A DNA stretch of 37,529 nucleotides from Opitutaceae bacterium (lineage in GTDB: Bacteria > Verrucomicrobiota > Verrucomicrobiia > Opitutales > Opitutaceae), in contig JADJZJ010000042.1 of assembly GCA_016715765.1 (NCBI GenBank), forward strand, positions 1-37,529, written 5' to 3'. Below, piece after piece: positions 16,725 to 25,992 of this stretch. The notes beneath the pieces were generated by a model that made no database searches, was not told the origin of the DNA, and saw nothing but the letters and a program-made list of their open reading frames with translations. The first letter of the stretch is position 1. Every line of letters begins with the position of its first letter. The position numbers and the translations under genes are program-made.

Positions 16725-18028
16725 GCGGGCATCAGCCGGTCAAAAAATCCGCAGAGCCGGGCGGTCATCGCCCGGGCGGTGTAAGGTTCGAAGGCCGCCC
16801 AGTCGGTGGCGGGCGGCTGCCGGTAGGCTTGGGCTTGAAACCATTGCTCGTGCACGGCCCGGGCCAGGGCGGTGCCGGACGTGGCGGCATCGAAGGTGAT
16901 GCAGGTGCCGGCCCGGGTGCTCCGCAGCACGTCCACGACGGAACTCTCGCGGTGGAAAATAGCCAGCAGCGGCCGGCGGGCGAGGATGTAGGGATACAGC
17001 TTTGAAGCCGTGTAACCGGAATCATCCGAGCCGGGGATGATCAGCGCATCCGCATCCAGCAGGCACTGGAGGGTCTCGCCGTAGCCCAGCCGGTGGGGCT
17101 TCTCGATGACCAGTTGACCCAGGCCCGCCGCCTCGGCGAGCGGCTTGACGGTCGGCCGGGCCCGATCACCGGCGGCGTAGTCGGTACCGAGAAAATGGAT
17201 CCGCAGGTTTGCGAGTTCGGGCTGCAGCGGCAGGGCCAGTTTCAGTCCGCCAAAGAATCCGTTCAGGGCGCGGGCCATGTCCGGTCCGCCGCGGCCGGCA
17301 TAAACCCAGTTCAGCGGCGCGCCGGGATCGGTGCGGCGCGGGAAGTGATGCTGGGGTACCGGGTGCTGCCGCAAAATCTCGAAGTCATGGGCCGCTCCGC
17401 CAAAAGGGAGAACCAGCAGCTGTTCATCGCGCAGCCAGGGATGCGCGGGCCGGATCTGCTCGAAATAGCGGGCCGAGACCGAGGTGCAGCCGGCGACATG
17501 CCGGAGGGCGCGGGTCTGCTGGCGGCGGGCAAAAAAACGGTTGATGGCATACTTCAACCGTCCGCCCGGTGGCGTGATGGCGGGGTGCTCCTGATAATAG
17601 GTTGAAACCCAGGGATCCTGGTAATCCAGGGCCACTTTAACTCCCGGCAGTTTCGCCAAACCCGGAATGGCGCCATGCACGGCAAACTGGGTGGTGCTGA
17701 AATAAACCAAGGTTGGCCGCGGATCGGACCGCAGCAGCCCGTGCAGCCGGCGGGTGATGGCGGGCAGGCAACGGTAGCCCAGGCTGCCCAATCCGGGGAG
17801 CCGCCCCCATCCGGTTGAGAGGGACCTGACCCGGTGGACCGGCACGTCCGCCGGCAGCGTGGCCACGAGGAAGGGATCGTGCGGCGCGAGCACCTGACCG
17901 GGTTCGACGGCCACCACCTCGGCCGCCCAGCCATGATCGCGAAAATAGGGGAGGGCCATCCGCACCCGCTGATGGTCCGGGGCGTTGACCGGAGGAAAAT
18001 GGGGCGAGACGATCAGGAGGCGCTTCAC
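16721..18028 (-). CDS. Glycosyltransferase, GT4-like
   Basis: 435-aa GT-B type protein. It begins MKRLLIVSPHFPPVNAPDHQ with RVRMALPYFRDHGWAAEVVA, the form of a sugar transferase acceptor domain. Later features are VYFSTTQFAVHGAIPGLAK, VALDYQDPWVSTYYQE, NWVYAGRGGPDMARALNGFF and a C-terminal DADALIIPGSDDSGYTASKL in the nucleotide-sugar-binding position. The canonical EX7E is absent; SGYTASKLYPYILARRPLL takes its place, as in PSKLYG-type GT4 enzymes. It lies 31 bases after the preceding gene and overlaps the polymerase by ATGA. The substrate is unknown. Confidence 0.8.
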   Translation of the reverse strand: MKRLLIVSPHFPPVNAPDHQRVRMALPYFRDHGWAAEVVAVEPGQVLAPHDPFLVATLPADVPVHRVRSLSTGWGRLPGLGSLGYRCLPAITRRLHGLLRSDPRPTLVYFSTTQFAVHGAIPGLAKLPGVKVALDYQDPWVSTYYQEHPAITPPGGRLKYAINRFFARRQQTRALRHVAGCTSVSARYFEQIRPAHPWLRDEQLLVLPFGGAAHDFEILRQHPVPQHHFPRRTDPGAPLNWVYAGRGGPDMARALNGFFGGLKLALPLQPELANLRIHFLGTDYAAGDRARPTVKPLAEAAGLGQLVIEKPHRLGYGETLQCLLDADALIIPGSDDSGYTASKLYPYILARRPLLAIFHRESSVVDVLRSTRAGTCITFDAATSGTALARAVHEQWFQAQAYRQPPATDWAAFEPYTARAMTARLCGFFDRLMPA

Positions 18029-18059
18029 AGCGGAGTGGAACGGTGGGTTGCGCCGGGGT

Positions 18060-19187
18060 TCAATTGATTTCCTGCAGGGCCTGGCGCAGTCGGCCGGCCA
18101 GCGTTGTCAGGTCCGGTGCGGCGCGAACGGCCGCCTCGGACGCGGCGGCGGCGGCGGCGAGGGCGGTCGGACTGGCCAGCAGCGCCAGCAGGTCCTGGAC
18201 AAACCGGCGCGGATCGTCGGCGCACACGGGCACGGCGGCCGCGCCCCATTCGTAACCGCGGGCGCCGGCCCTGGTGGTGAGCACCGGCAGACCCCAGCCG
18301 AGGGCGGTGGCGAGTTTCATCGAGGCGCCGCGCGAGAGCCAGAAAAGCGGATTGAGCATCAGGCTCCAGGTCGCGGCCTCACTGCGCAGGGCCTGGTCAT
18401 CGAGCCGGCCCAGATAATGGACCAAGGGGTGACGCGCGGCGAAGTCCTCCCCGACCGGGGTCGGTCCGCCGCAGACGCGCAATTCGAGCCCGGCCGGCCG
18501 GGGCTGCCGGGCAAATTCGCGGCACACCGCCTCCAGGGCGACGCGGTTGGGCGTGTGGTCAAGCGTGCCCACATAACCGATACGGTTGGCCACGGGGGTC
18601 CGGGTCAGCGGGGCGGCCTCGAGCCGCCGGGGCAGCACGATGGTGCAGCCCGCGCCGAGCCAGCGCTCCAGGGTCCGCTCCTCCTCCGACATGACGCACA
18701 CGGCATCAAGCCCGTGGCGGCGGTGCCAGGATTCGGTGCGGAGGTCCAAACCCATCTGCCAGGTGGCGGTCAGGCGGTGCCAGCCGCCCGTGCGCCGGCC
18801 GCCGGGGCCGGTCACTTCGTAGAGATCGTCGCCGGTCTGGTTGCCGTGCGACATCAGGATCAGTTTGGCCGCGGGCGCGAGCTGGCGCAGCAACGGGGCG
18901 AAGCGGAGCAACTCGGCCCGGTTGATGAACACATGGTCAATGGCGTGTTCCCGGATGACCGCGGCCAGCGCGGCCGCATGGGCCGGCACATCATAGCCCA
19001 GATACGAACCCAGGTGCAGCCGGCGGCGGATACGGAAACCCAGGCCGCGGGCCGGGGACACGGGATGCAGCCGGGTTGAATCCGCCGCCGCCTGGACAAT
19101 GGCCAGAAACTCCCGGCTGCACAGCTGCACGCCGCCGGGAATGCCGGCCGAGAGGTCGGCGGGATCGTGGAGGAAGAGGGCGTTCAT
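18060..19187 (-). CDS. Glycosyltransferase, GT-B fold
   Basis: 375 aa from an ATG at 19187 that overlaps the previous stop (ATGA); an in-frame ATG six codons further upstream exists at 19205. The N-terminus MNALFLHDPADLSAGIPGGV suits an acceptor domain. The middle has KLILMSHGNQTGDDLYEVTG, AVCVMSEEERTLERWLG and NRIGYVGTLDHTPNRVALEA. The C-terminal donor domain has WSLMLNPLFWLSRGASMKLA followed by TALGWGLPVLTTRAGARGYEW, as in Glyco_trans_1_4-type proteins. No classical EX7E motif is seen. It is part of the coupled transferase series; what sugar it moves is not readable. Confidence 0.78.
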   Translation of the reverse strand: MNALFLHDPADLSAGIPGGVQLCSREFLAIVQAAADSTRLHPVSPARGLGFRIRRRLHLGSYLGYDVPAHAAALAAVIREHAIDHVFINRAELLRFAPLLRQLAPAAKLILMSHGNQTGDDLYEVTGPGGRRTGGWHRLTATWQMGLDLRTESWHRRHGLDAVCVMSEEERTLERWLGAGCTIVLPRRLEAAPLTRTPVANRIGYVGTLDHTPNRVALEAVCREFARQPRPAGLELRVCGGPTPVGEDFAARHPLVHYLGRLDDQALRSEAATWSLMLNPLFWLSRGASMKLATALGWGLPVLTTRAGARGYEWGAAAVPVCADDPRRFVQDLLALLASPTALAAAAAASEAAVRAAPDLTTLAGRLRQALQEIN

Positions 19188-20170
19188 GCGAGGGCGGTTC
19201 GGCAAAGCTCGACGTAGGCCCGGGCCTGCCCGGCCAGGTCAAAGTGCGAGGTTACATAATCCCTCGGCCGATAGCGGCCGGAGTTGAGCTCGGATAAAAA
19301 CTGCGGCCAGATCCCGTGGAAGGCCGCGGTGTCCGCAAACTTCCGGCCGCAGCGCTCGTCAAAGTACGGCACGGAGGTCACCGGGGCAAATTTCACGCGG
19401 TCCGGATACATGGACGGATCCTGCCAGAAGCCGCCGCGATCCCAGGCGAGGACCGGCACGCCGCAGGCCAGGGCCTGCAGATAGGCGAAGCCCTGGGTCT
19501 CGTGTTCGCAGAGAAAGACCATGGCGCCGACGCGTTGCAGAAGCTGGCGGTAATCCTCCTCCCGGTAGGATCCGTAGCGCAGATGGTGGACCTTGGCGCC
19601 GGATTTGGCCACGGCTGCCATGACCGGGTTGAGCAATTCCGGAACGAGGCGGTCACGCTGCCAGCGGATCTTGTCGTAGACGAGGATCTCGCGGTCGGCG
19701 GGCAGCGCCGCCGGCGGGCACCACTCGCGGGTATCGACGCCGGCGGGCCAGACGGCGGTCGGGATTTTCACCGGCAGGTCGCGCGCATACATCGCCCGGA
19801 ACCATTCGCACGAAAGCAAAATCAACCGGAGGTCCGCGCGGCCCCAGAAATCGTTTTCCAACGGATGGGCCGCCACGCCCGGACCGTAAATGATCGGATG
19901 CCCCGGGGGGATCGCGGTGACGACATGGGGCTTGCCCACGACGTGGGCCGGAGCGCCGGGCGTGCGGCGCAGGCCCCGGTAATCGTTCACGCGGTGCGGA
20001 ATGCCGGCGAGTTCGAGCCCGGTTTGCAGGTTCAGAAACCACCGCATGACCCCGCCGGGCTGGGGTCGTCCGCGCAGCAGCCGGCGGATAACGCGCCGGG
20101 GAAACCGGTCGCCCGGAAACCAGCGGTCGGGGTCGGGTTCCTCGTAGAAGATGAAGAGGGGGTCGCTCAA
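19184..20170 (-). CDS. Glycosyltransferase, GT-B fold
   Basis: About 328 aa if started at the TTG at 20170, which overlaps the preceding stop by four bases (TTGA); an ATG at 20212 would give 342 aa but a 46-base overlap. FIFYEEPDPDRWFPGDRFPR opens the protein. VMRWFLNLQTGLELAGIPHR, VVTAIPPGHPIIYGPGVAAH and LLSCEWFRAMYARDLPVKIP mark the acceptor half. The donor half has ILVYDKIRWQRDRLVPELLN, YREEDYRQLLQRVGAMVFLC and the EX7E-like EHETQGFAYLQALACGVPVL. The start codon is uncertain. This is probably one of the sequential sugar transferases of the repeat unit. Confidence 0.8.
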   Translation of the reverse strand: MSDPLFIFYEEPDPDRWFPGDRFPRRVIRRLLRGRPQPGGVMRWFLNLQTGLELAGIPHRVNDYRGLRRTPGAPAHVVGKPHVVTAIPPGHPIIYGPGVAAHPLENDFWGRADLRLILLSCEWFRAMYARDLPVKIPTAVWPAGVDTREWCPPAALPADREILVYDKIRWQRDRLVPELLNPVMAAVAKSGAKVHHLRYGSYREEDYRQLLQRVGAMVFLCEHETQGFAYLQALACGVPVLAWDRGGFWQDPSMYPDRVKFAPVTSVPYFDERCGRKFADTAAFHGIWPQFLSELNSGRYRPRDYVTSHFDLAGQARAYVELCRTALA

Positions 20171-21201
20171 AAGAGGTGACGATTTATCCGGCGGCGAAGG
20201 GCTTTCAGCCAATCAATGAACCGGATGCGCAGCACGGCCGGTGCAGTGGGCGAAAGCGTGCGGGTTTGGAAGTAGTGCCGGCGCAGCGCCGGGGTCAGCG
20301 TCAGGCCGTGATGGCGGGCGTGACCGTAGCCCGGCACCGGCTGATCGGCGCCGTGGCGCAGCAACAGGGCGCGGTATTGTGCGAGCACGTGGCGGAACCA
20401 GGGTGCGGCCGCGAGGATGGCCTGATTGGTCGCCTGGGGCAGGTAGGCGCAGGCGGCCTCTGGCTCCGAGAGGCGGAAGCCGCTCATGTGGAAAAACACC
20501 ACGGGACTGCCCGCGGACATCAGGACGCCGTTGGACACGGCAACCGCGCGTTCGTGCAGATTCCAGAACGCGACGTTGAGCCCCGGATCCCGGAGAATGG
20601 CGACATCGTCCGGGAAATAGGCGAGCAGCAGCGGCAGGAGTTTCTGATCCACAAACATCCCGTGACTGCGGTCGCAGAAACCCTGCACCGGAAAACGCTC
20701 CATCATCCAGCCGAGGATGGCGTTGGTCGCGGCGCCGGCCTGCCAGCGGGCGAAGCCGCCGTTGAGGAAGCCCATGTCGGCGACCTCGGATTCCCGGATG
20801 TACGACAGGGCCAGGCTCGGGGGCTGCAGGTGATGCGGGGTGAGTTGCAGCGCGACCGGCGGTCCGGACCAGATGCGGGCGAAGGAGCCCGTGCAAAAGA
20901 TGTCGGCATCGAGATAGATGACCTGCTGCGCGCCGGTGCGCAGGGCATGCGCGACGAGAAAGGGCTTGAGGGCATTGCACAGCTCAAAGCCGTCGAAATA
21001 GACGGTCATGCCGGCCGGTGGTGCGGGATTCAGATCGGCCAGGCTGAGCCGGCTGCAGCCCTCGATGGCGTCGCCCGCACCGTCGGCGTCGGCCACCAGT
21101 ACGAGCAGCGGCTCCCCGTTGCCGCCCGTGCGCAGCGATTCCGCCAGGGCCCGGGCGTAGGGCAGATGCGAGCGGGTGACGATGGTGCAGAAGCAATTCA
21201 T
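20167..21201 (-). CDS. GT-A glycosyltransferase, GT8-like
   Basis: 344-aa nucleotide-diphospho-sugar transferase. The N-terminus MNCFCTIVTRSHLPYARALA reads like the first strand of GT8-type enzymes acting on stored or surface sugars. The metal-binding DXD motif is at Asp98-Ala-Asp100 in QVIYLDADIFCTGSF. GFLNGGFARWQAG and FVDQKLLPLLLAYFP follow as in GT8/GT-A proteins, and VVFFHMSGF supplies the late His. The C-terminus is basic (LKALRRRINRHLF), which may contact the membrane. The ATGA overlap with the upstream GT4 indicates coupling. Donor and linkage are unknown. Confidence 0.82.
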   Translation of the reverse strand: MNCFCTIVTRSHLPYARALAESLRTGGNGEPLLVLVADADGAGDAIEGCSRLSLADLNPAPPAGMTVYFDGFELCNALKPFLVAHALRTGAQQVIYLDADIFCTGSFARIWSGPPVALQLTPHHLQPPSLALSYIRESEVADMGFLNGGFARWQAGAATNAILGWMMERFPVQGFCDRSHGMFVDQKLLPLLLAYFPDDVAILRDPGLNVAFWNLHERAVAVSNGVLMSAGSPVVFFHMSGFRLSEPEAACAYLPQATNQAILAAAPWFRHVLAQYRALLLRHGADQPVPGYGHARHHGLTLTPALRRHYFQTRTLSPTAPAVLRIRFIDWLKALRRRINRHLF

Positions 21202-22394
21202 GCCAGTTCAGGATCGAGCCGGCGGAGGATGGCCGCGAGGTGGTCGCCGTAGGCGGTCCAGGTGAAACCGTGAGCCCGGGTGGCCGCACCCTGCCGCCAG
21301 TTCCAGAGACGCGCCGGCTCAAGCCGGACCGTTTCCAAGGCTTGCTCGACAGCGCGGGCGGAGACCTCGGGAAGGATCTGTCCGCAGGTCTTGTCCACCA
21401 CGCTGCCGCAATTGTTGGTGGTGATCACGGGCAGGCCGAGCGCCAGGGCCTGATAGACGACGAGGGAACTGCCTTCGAAGAAGGTGGGGAAGACCATCAG
21501 ATGCATCCTCTGCAAATGCTCCGTCAGGGTCGAGAGCGGAACGTGGCCGTGGCGGATCACGCCCTCCGGCCAGGCGGCGGGCTCGTCCATGATCCGGCCG
21601 AAGACATGCAGCACGGCCTGCGGGTCGCGGGTCCGGTAGCGGGCAAAGGCCTGCAGGAGCAGATGGCTGCCCTTGCGGTGGCAGAAGGTGCCGGCGAAGA
21701 CCAGCTGCAGCCCGGTGCCGGTGAAGAGGTCGGGCGTGACTTTGGGCATGGCCGGCAGGTCGAAGCCATAGGGGAGCAAGTGCAATTTCGAAGGCGGGAC
21801 GCCGCCATCGAGGCAGGAGTCGACGACGAATTGCGAGGGACACAGAATCGCATCCGCCAGGGCGAGCTCGGCCGCGGCGCGGCGCAGTTCCCATTCACCC
21901 GGGTAATGAAACCTGATGCCGAGATTCTCGGGGTCGGCTTCGGCGGCCCGGTAGATCTTCTGCCGGTACTGCGGCGTGGCGATGGTCAGATCCAGCACCC
22001 GGAGAGTCTTCCCGGACCAGGCCTTGAACAGCGCCTCCGCCCCGGTGTCCACGGCCACCACCATCCGCGGCGGGGCGAAGTCTCGCGTGATCCGCGCGGC
22101 CATGCGGTCATGGCTCGCAAAGTAACTGAAAGGACGCCGGGCGAGCTTCGCGGCGAATTGGTAAAGGAGTTCGCGCGGGTAGCTCCGCACCCGGTTTGGA
22201 TCAATGGCGGGATGCGTCCGCCGGGCCAGCGGTCCGGTCAGCGAGGGCAGCCAGCGGCTCAGCCGGCGGGCCGTCGCGGGTTGCAGGTAGACCGGCACCA
22301 CGGCCTGATAACTCGCAAACCGCCGGGCCAGTTCGGCCGCCTGCGGGAGGACCAGTTGGTTGTGACCGTAACTGAGGAGGGCGGGATGCTTCAC
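21198..22394 (-). CDS. Glycosyltransferase family 4
   Basis: 398 aa from a GTG at 22394, which overlaps the FkbM stop by four bases (GTGA); the upstream ATG at 22460 would overlap that gene by 70 bases and is less likely. HPALLSYGHNQLVLPQAAEL opens the acceptor domain. The donor domain has LQLVFAGTFCHRKGSHLLLQ, VLHVFGRIMDEPAAWPEGVI and FPTFFEGSSLVVYQALALGL. The last corresponds to the EX7E segment, but its second Glu is Gln (EGSSLVVYQ). CPSQFVVDSCLDGGVPPSKL is the hinge region. It is likely a repeat-unit sugar transferase; the specificity is unknown. Confidence 0.87.
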   Translation of the reverse strand: MKHPALLSYGHNQLVLPQAAELARRFASYQAVVPVYLQPATARRLSRWLPSLTGPLARRTHPAIDPNRVRSYPRELLYQFAAKLARRPFSYFASHDRMAARITRDFAPPRMVVAVDTGAEALFKAWSGKTLRVLDLTIATPQYRQKIYRAAEADPENLGIRFHYPGEWELRRAAAELALADAILCPSQFVVDSCLDGGVPPSKLHLLPYGFDLPAMPKVTPDLFTGTGLQLVFAGTFCHRKGSHLLLQAFARYRTRDPQAVLHVFGRIMDEPAAWPEGVIRHGHVPLSTLTEHLQRMHLMVFPTFFEGSSLVVYQALALGLPVITTNNCGSVVDKTCGQILPEVSARAVEQALETVRLEPARLWNWRQGAATRAHGFTWTAYGDHLAAILRRLDPELA

Positions 22395-23080
22395 TTGCGG
22401 GCGGCGGTGAACCAGCGGTTGTGACTGATGGGCCTTTGTTCGGGGATGAACCGGCGCCACCAGGCATTGGGAATGATCTTCACCTGAAAACCACGGGCGA
22501 AGAGGTAAGCGGCGCAGGCCCGCTCCAATTCCAGGCTGTGGGTTTCAACGATGAAGCGGCATTCGGTGCGGGCGAAAAGCTCCTCCGCGGATTTGATCAC
22601 GTCAAGTTCCCAGCCGTCCACGTCGATCTTGAAGAGCACGCGGCGCCCGGCGAGGGGCAGGTCGCGGGACAGCAGGCAGCTGCGTTCATCCTGCCGATCG
22701 GCGGGAGCGGCGAACTTCACCAGCGAGTGCGGGGCGGGCAGGGTGGGAAAATTGACCCTGAAGCCGGCCTGCTGGACGGGGGCGAAATCCGGATTGGCGT
22801 CGATGAGATGGACCGAACCGGTCGAATTGTATTTGCGGAAGATCAGACCGTAGTAGCCGTCGGAGGATCCGACGTCCACGAGCACCTCCGCCCAGCGCGC
22901 GTCGCGCACGAAGGCGCTCTGGATTTCCCGCTCGTCCAGACCGAGCAGGCGCTGGGTCTTGGCCGCCGGGTCGATCTCCATGCGCAGGCCGCGGGCCGCG
23001 CCGCCCAGGATCCGCCGGGTGCGGAGTCCGCGGCCAAAGAGGACGTGCTTCAGGGGACGGAGGAGTGAACCAAGGCTCAT
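22391..23080 (-). CDS. FkbM family SAM-dependent methyltransferase
   Basis: 229 aa from the ATG at 23080 (MSLGSLLRPLKHVLFGRGLR), overlapping the previous stop as ATGA; the frame is open further upstream but that part lies in the GT2 gene. The SAM-binding motif is LVDVGSSDGYYGLIFRKY, followed by VHLIDANPDFAPVQQ. The FkbM hallmark VLFKIDVDGWELDVIKSAEE and FIVETHSLELE are clear. FkbM proteins O-methylate sugars or polyketides; in this setting a sugar hydroxyl of the repeat unit is the probable target. A second FkbM gene lies at 27194-27940. Confidence 0.87.
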   Translation of the reverse strand: MSLGSLLRPLKHVLFGRGLRTRRILGGAARGLRMEIDPAAKTQRLLGLDEREIQSAFVRDARWAEVLVDVGSSDGYYGLIFRKYNSTGSVHLIDANPDFAPVQQAGFRVNFPTLPAPHSLVKFAAPADRQDERSCLLSRDLPLAGRRVLFKIDVDGWELDVIKSAEELFARTECRFIVETHSLELERACAAYLFARGFQVKIIPNAWWRRFIPEQRPISHNRWFTAARK

Positions 23081-23958
23081 GGGAACAAGGGATGATGGCG
23101 CAGGCGCCAGGCGAGCGACGGCAGGTAGCGGGCGCGCAATCGCGCGATCCTCCAGTTGAGTTTGAACAGGTCGGCGAACAGGGCCTTGAGGTGAAAGCGG
23201 CGTCGTTCGACGAACGCCTGCTGCATCTCCGGCAGATCGAGGTGCTTCTGCCGCAGGATCCACTCCGCGGCAAACATGCGGGGGCCGTGGCTCGACATGG
23301 AACCGGGCTGCACACGAATCCAGGTTTCAGCGAGCGGATCGCGGTCGAAGCGCCAGATGGCGCCAGCCCGCGTGCAGCGAATCCAAAAATCCCAGTCTTC
23401 CATGGCCGGCAGATCCGCATCGAAGCCGCCCACTTTGCGGACCAAGGCGGCCGGCACCAGTGGGGCGCTGACCGGCACGATGTTTTCCCGGGCCAGCGCC
23501 GGCAGGACGGCGGTGGCCGCGCCTTCCACGCCCGGCATCCAGGGGCGGTCGGAGCCGTCGCGTCCCAGGGTCAGGTGCGATGGGTCCGAGAAAAAACGGC
23601 AGCCGCCATAGGCAAGGGTCAGGTCCGTCGGGGGCATGGCGAGATGGCAGGCCAGTTTGCCCGCCGCGATGAGGTCGTCGGGATCGAGAAACAGCAGGTA
23701 TGGGCCTCGGGCTTCGGCTATGCCCCGGTTGCGGGCGCGGGCGAGACCGGAGTTATCCTGACGGATCAGCTTGAAGCGGGCATCGCGCTCGCTCCAGGTC
23801 CGGGCGATGGCGGCGCAGTCGTCCGGCGAACCATCGTCAATGACCAGGCATTCCCAATCCGGAAACGACTGGCGCCCGATACTGGCCAGAGTCGCGGGGA
23901 GGGTGTCCGCCGCCCGGAAGCAGGGAACGATGATGCTGACTGTGGGAGTTTCAGGCAT
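23077..23958 (-). CDS. Glycosyltransferase family 2
   Basis: 293 aa from the ATG at 23958 (MPETPTVSIIVPCFRAADTL), which overlaps the upstream gene by 8 bases. The GT-A features are WECLVIDDGSPDDCAAIARTW, LARARNRGIAEARGPYLLFL and the metal-binding DPDD motif in FLDPDDLIAAGKLACHLA. GGFDADLPAMEDWDFWIR supplies the downstream catalytic ED pair of this family. The C-terminal 80 residues are basic and arginine-rich. It probably extends the lipid-linked glycan from a nucleotide sugar in the cytoplasm. Confidence 0.9.
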   Translation of the reverse strand: MPETPTVSIIVPCFRAADTLPATLASIGRQSFPDWECLVIDDGSPDDCAAIARTWSERDARFKLIRQDNSGLARARNRGIAEARGPYLLFLDPDDLIAAGKLACHLAMPPTDLTLAYGGCRFFSDPSHLTLGRDGSDRPWMPGVEGAATAVLPALARENIVPVSAPLVPAALVRKVGGFDADLPAMEDWDFWIRCTRAGAIWRFDRDPLAETWIRVQPGSMSSHGPRMFAAEWILRQKHLDLPEMQQAFVERRRFHLKALFADLFKLNWRIARLRARYLPSLAWRLRHHPLFP

Positions 23959-25012
23959 CGAGCGGGCGGCGGAGCAGGCGCTTGAGCCAGGCTTTGGCGG
24001 CGGTGACGGGAGCGCGGACCGGCTCATGCGGCAGGCACAGGCGCAGGAGTTGCCATGCCGCGACATCGCCGCCCCGGTGAACGGCGCGACGCAGGTCCCC
24101 GAGCAGATAGCGTCGCACCACGGCCCGGGTCAGCTGCGCCAGCGACAATGGCGTGCCGAGGATCACCGGCTGGTGCGGGCCGTCCGGTGCCAGGGCATCG
24201 AGCAGGGCGGACTCGGCGTGCAGGGCCTCGAAGACGTGCCGCAGCACCCGGCGTTCCTCCGCGGCAAACCCGGCGGCCTGGACGGCGGTCTTGGCCGCGG
24301 GATGGAGCCGGAAAACGGCGACCGGGTCTTCGATCAGGCGGGCGGCAGGCGCGCCGTAGGCGGCCATGAAACGCATCCACAGGTCGAAATCCATGGCGAG
24401 ATGCAGGGTTTCCTCCACCTGCGACAGACAGTCCCGATAATAGAACATGGCCGGCTGCGCCATGCGGTGATTGACGAGGTCATCGGCCGCGTCGCCCGTC
24501 AGCTTGACGGACGGCGCCGGCAGCAGGTTTCCCGAGGGGTGCAATTGCCGCAGCCGGCCGGCGATGAGGCGGGCCGCAGGGTTCCCGGCCGCCACACCCG
24601 CGATGCGGGCGAGGGCACCGGGCAGCAGGTAGTCGTCGCTGTTGAGCCAGTTGCACCAGAGACCGTTGGCCCGGGCCAGGCCCTTGTTGATCGCATGCGA
24701 TTGGCCCCGGTCGGGTTCACTCTCCCAGTAATCCAGCCACGGGGCGTACCGGCGGATGATCTCGACGCTGCCGTCGGTGCTGCCGCCATCAATGATGATG
24801 TATTGGAGATTAGGGTACCCCTGCAGCAGGACCGAGCGGATCGTTTCCTCAAGATAGGCGGCCTGGTTGAAAGAGGGGGTGACCACGGTGATGCGCGGCC
24901 ATTGCCGGGAAATAATCGCGGCTGCGGGAGGAGTCGCCTCGATCCAGGGCCAGCCCTGCCTGCCCGCGGGAGGAGGAGGCAGGGGGCCGGAGGCAAAGGG
25001 GGACGAAGTCAT
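23951..25012 (-). CDS. Glycosyltransferase family 2, GWPW-type paralogue A
   Basis: 353-aa GT-A enzyme with an extra N-terminal segment (GRQGWPWIEAT) before the fold, then WPRITVVTPSFNQAAYLEET. It has IIIDGGSTDGSVEIIRRY, EPDRGQSHAINKGLARANG and the acidic motif WLNSDDYLLPGALARIAG. It is clearly paralogous to the gene at 25989-27197: the first 110 or so residues of the domain are nearly the same in both, and 26 bases are identical at 24825-24850 and 27001-27026. The C-terminal halves differ, which suggests different acceptors. ATGA overlap with the upstream GT2. Confidence 0.9.
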   Translation of the reverse strand: MTSSPFASGPLPPPPAGRQGWPWIEATPPAAAIISRQWPRITVVTPSFNQAAYLEETIRSVLLQGYPNLQYIIIDGGSTDGSVEIIRRYAPWLDYWESEPDRGQSHAINKGLARANGLWCNWLNSDDYLLPGALARIAGVAAGNPAARLIAGRLRQLHPSGNLLPAPSVKLTGDAADDLVNHRMAQPAMFYYRDCLSQVEETLHLAMDFDLWMRFMAAYGAPAARLIEDPVAVFRLHPAAKTAVQAAGFAAEERRVLRHVFEALHAESALLDALAPDGPHQPVILGTPLSLAQLTRAVVRRYLLGDLRRAVHRGGDVAAWQLLRLCLPHEPVRAPVTAAKAWLKRLLRRPLDA

Positions 25013-25992
25013 CTGGGGTCTTTTGTGAGTACGGAGTCGACCCAGGTGGAAAGCACCCAGCGCAGCCGGCGGTGGCGGGGCATGGCCCGGAGGGTGGCGC
25101 GGTGGCGGGCGAGGGTGCGTTCAATCCGCTGGTTCAGCTGGCTCGCGAAAATATCCGGATGGTAAACCTTCATCCGGTCGTTCGCCGTGCGCAGGGTTTG
25201 GGCCCAGGCTCGCAGTGCGAGATCCAGGTAGGGCTTTGGATAGAAGCCGTTGCCCATGGCGTGGTGGATGCGAAAATCCCGCGCCCCTGAACGCAGGCCT
25301 AGCGCATCGAGCTGGGCTCCGACCAGAAGATCAATGGAGCGGCATTGCTCCGCACTTTTCAGCCGGGAAACCTGGTTGTCGTGAACACGGTAGCGCAGCA
25401 GGCGATCAGGCAGATTTGCCAGTCGGGTGCGGGCCGCGAGTTGTATCCAAAGGGCATACTCCTCGGCATGCTGGGCATCGACCGGATAACCCCGGCCAGG
25501 TTCACCCAGGGCGGAGCGGCGCAGCATCACCGTGGGATGACAGAGGGGATTTTCAAACAGCAGGGCGATGTGAAGATTTTCCGCATCGAAATAACGCACC
25601 CAACTGTCGGGGGAAGCGCCGCCAAAACATTCGAAGTCGGTGCCCAGCGCGCCCACCTCGGGATGTTTTTCCAGGTACGCGAGCTGCCGCGCGAGGCGCT
25701 CGGGATGCGCGATGTCATCGGCGTCCATCCGGGCGATGAAAGTCCCGCGCACCAGCTGCAGGCCATGGTTGAGCGCCGCCACGACGCCTTGGTTGCGGGG
25801 CATTTTTTCCATCCGGATCCGGGTGTCCGTCCGTGCCGCCACTTTTTCCCGGCTGCCGTCGGTTGAGTCGTCATCAATCACCAGCAGTTCGAAATCGGTC
25901 CTGGTTTGCGCCAGGATACTGTCAATCGCCTCATCCAGATAGGGCGCCGCATTGTAGAGCGGCATAAGCACAGTGACGGTGGGCGCGGTCAT
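25009..25992 (-). CDS. Glycosyltransferase family 2
   Basis: 327-aa GT-A enzyme. It begins TVTVLMPLYNAAPYLDEAID with SILAQTRTDFELLVIDDDST, and the metal-binding motif is ARMDADDIAHPERLARQLA. PTVMLRRSALGE and QHAEEYALWIQLAARTRLAN match the classical GT2 downstream segment. It differs from the GWPW-type paralogues that flank it on both sides, so it was not part of that duplication or has been inserted between the copies. ATGA overlaps join it to both neighbours (25992 and 25012). The sugar is unknown. Confidence 0.92.
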   Translation of the reverse strand: MTAPTVTVLMPLYNAAPYLDEAIDSILAQTRTDFELLVIDDDSTDGSREKVAARTDTRIRMEKMPRNQGVVAALNHGLQLVRGTFIARMDADDIAHPERLARQLAYLEKHPEVGALGTDFECFGGASPDSWVRYFDAENLHIALLFENPLCHPTVMLRRSALGEPGRGYPVDAQHAEEYALWIQLAARTRLANLPDRLLRYRVHDNQVSRLKSAEQCRSIDLLVGAQLDALGLRSGARDFRIHHAMGNGFYPKPYLDLALRAWAQTLRTANDRMKVYHPDIFASQLNQRIERTLARHRATLRAMPRHRRLRWVLSTWVDSVLTKDPR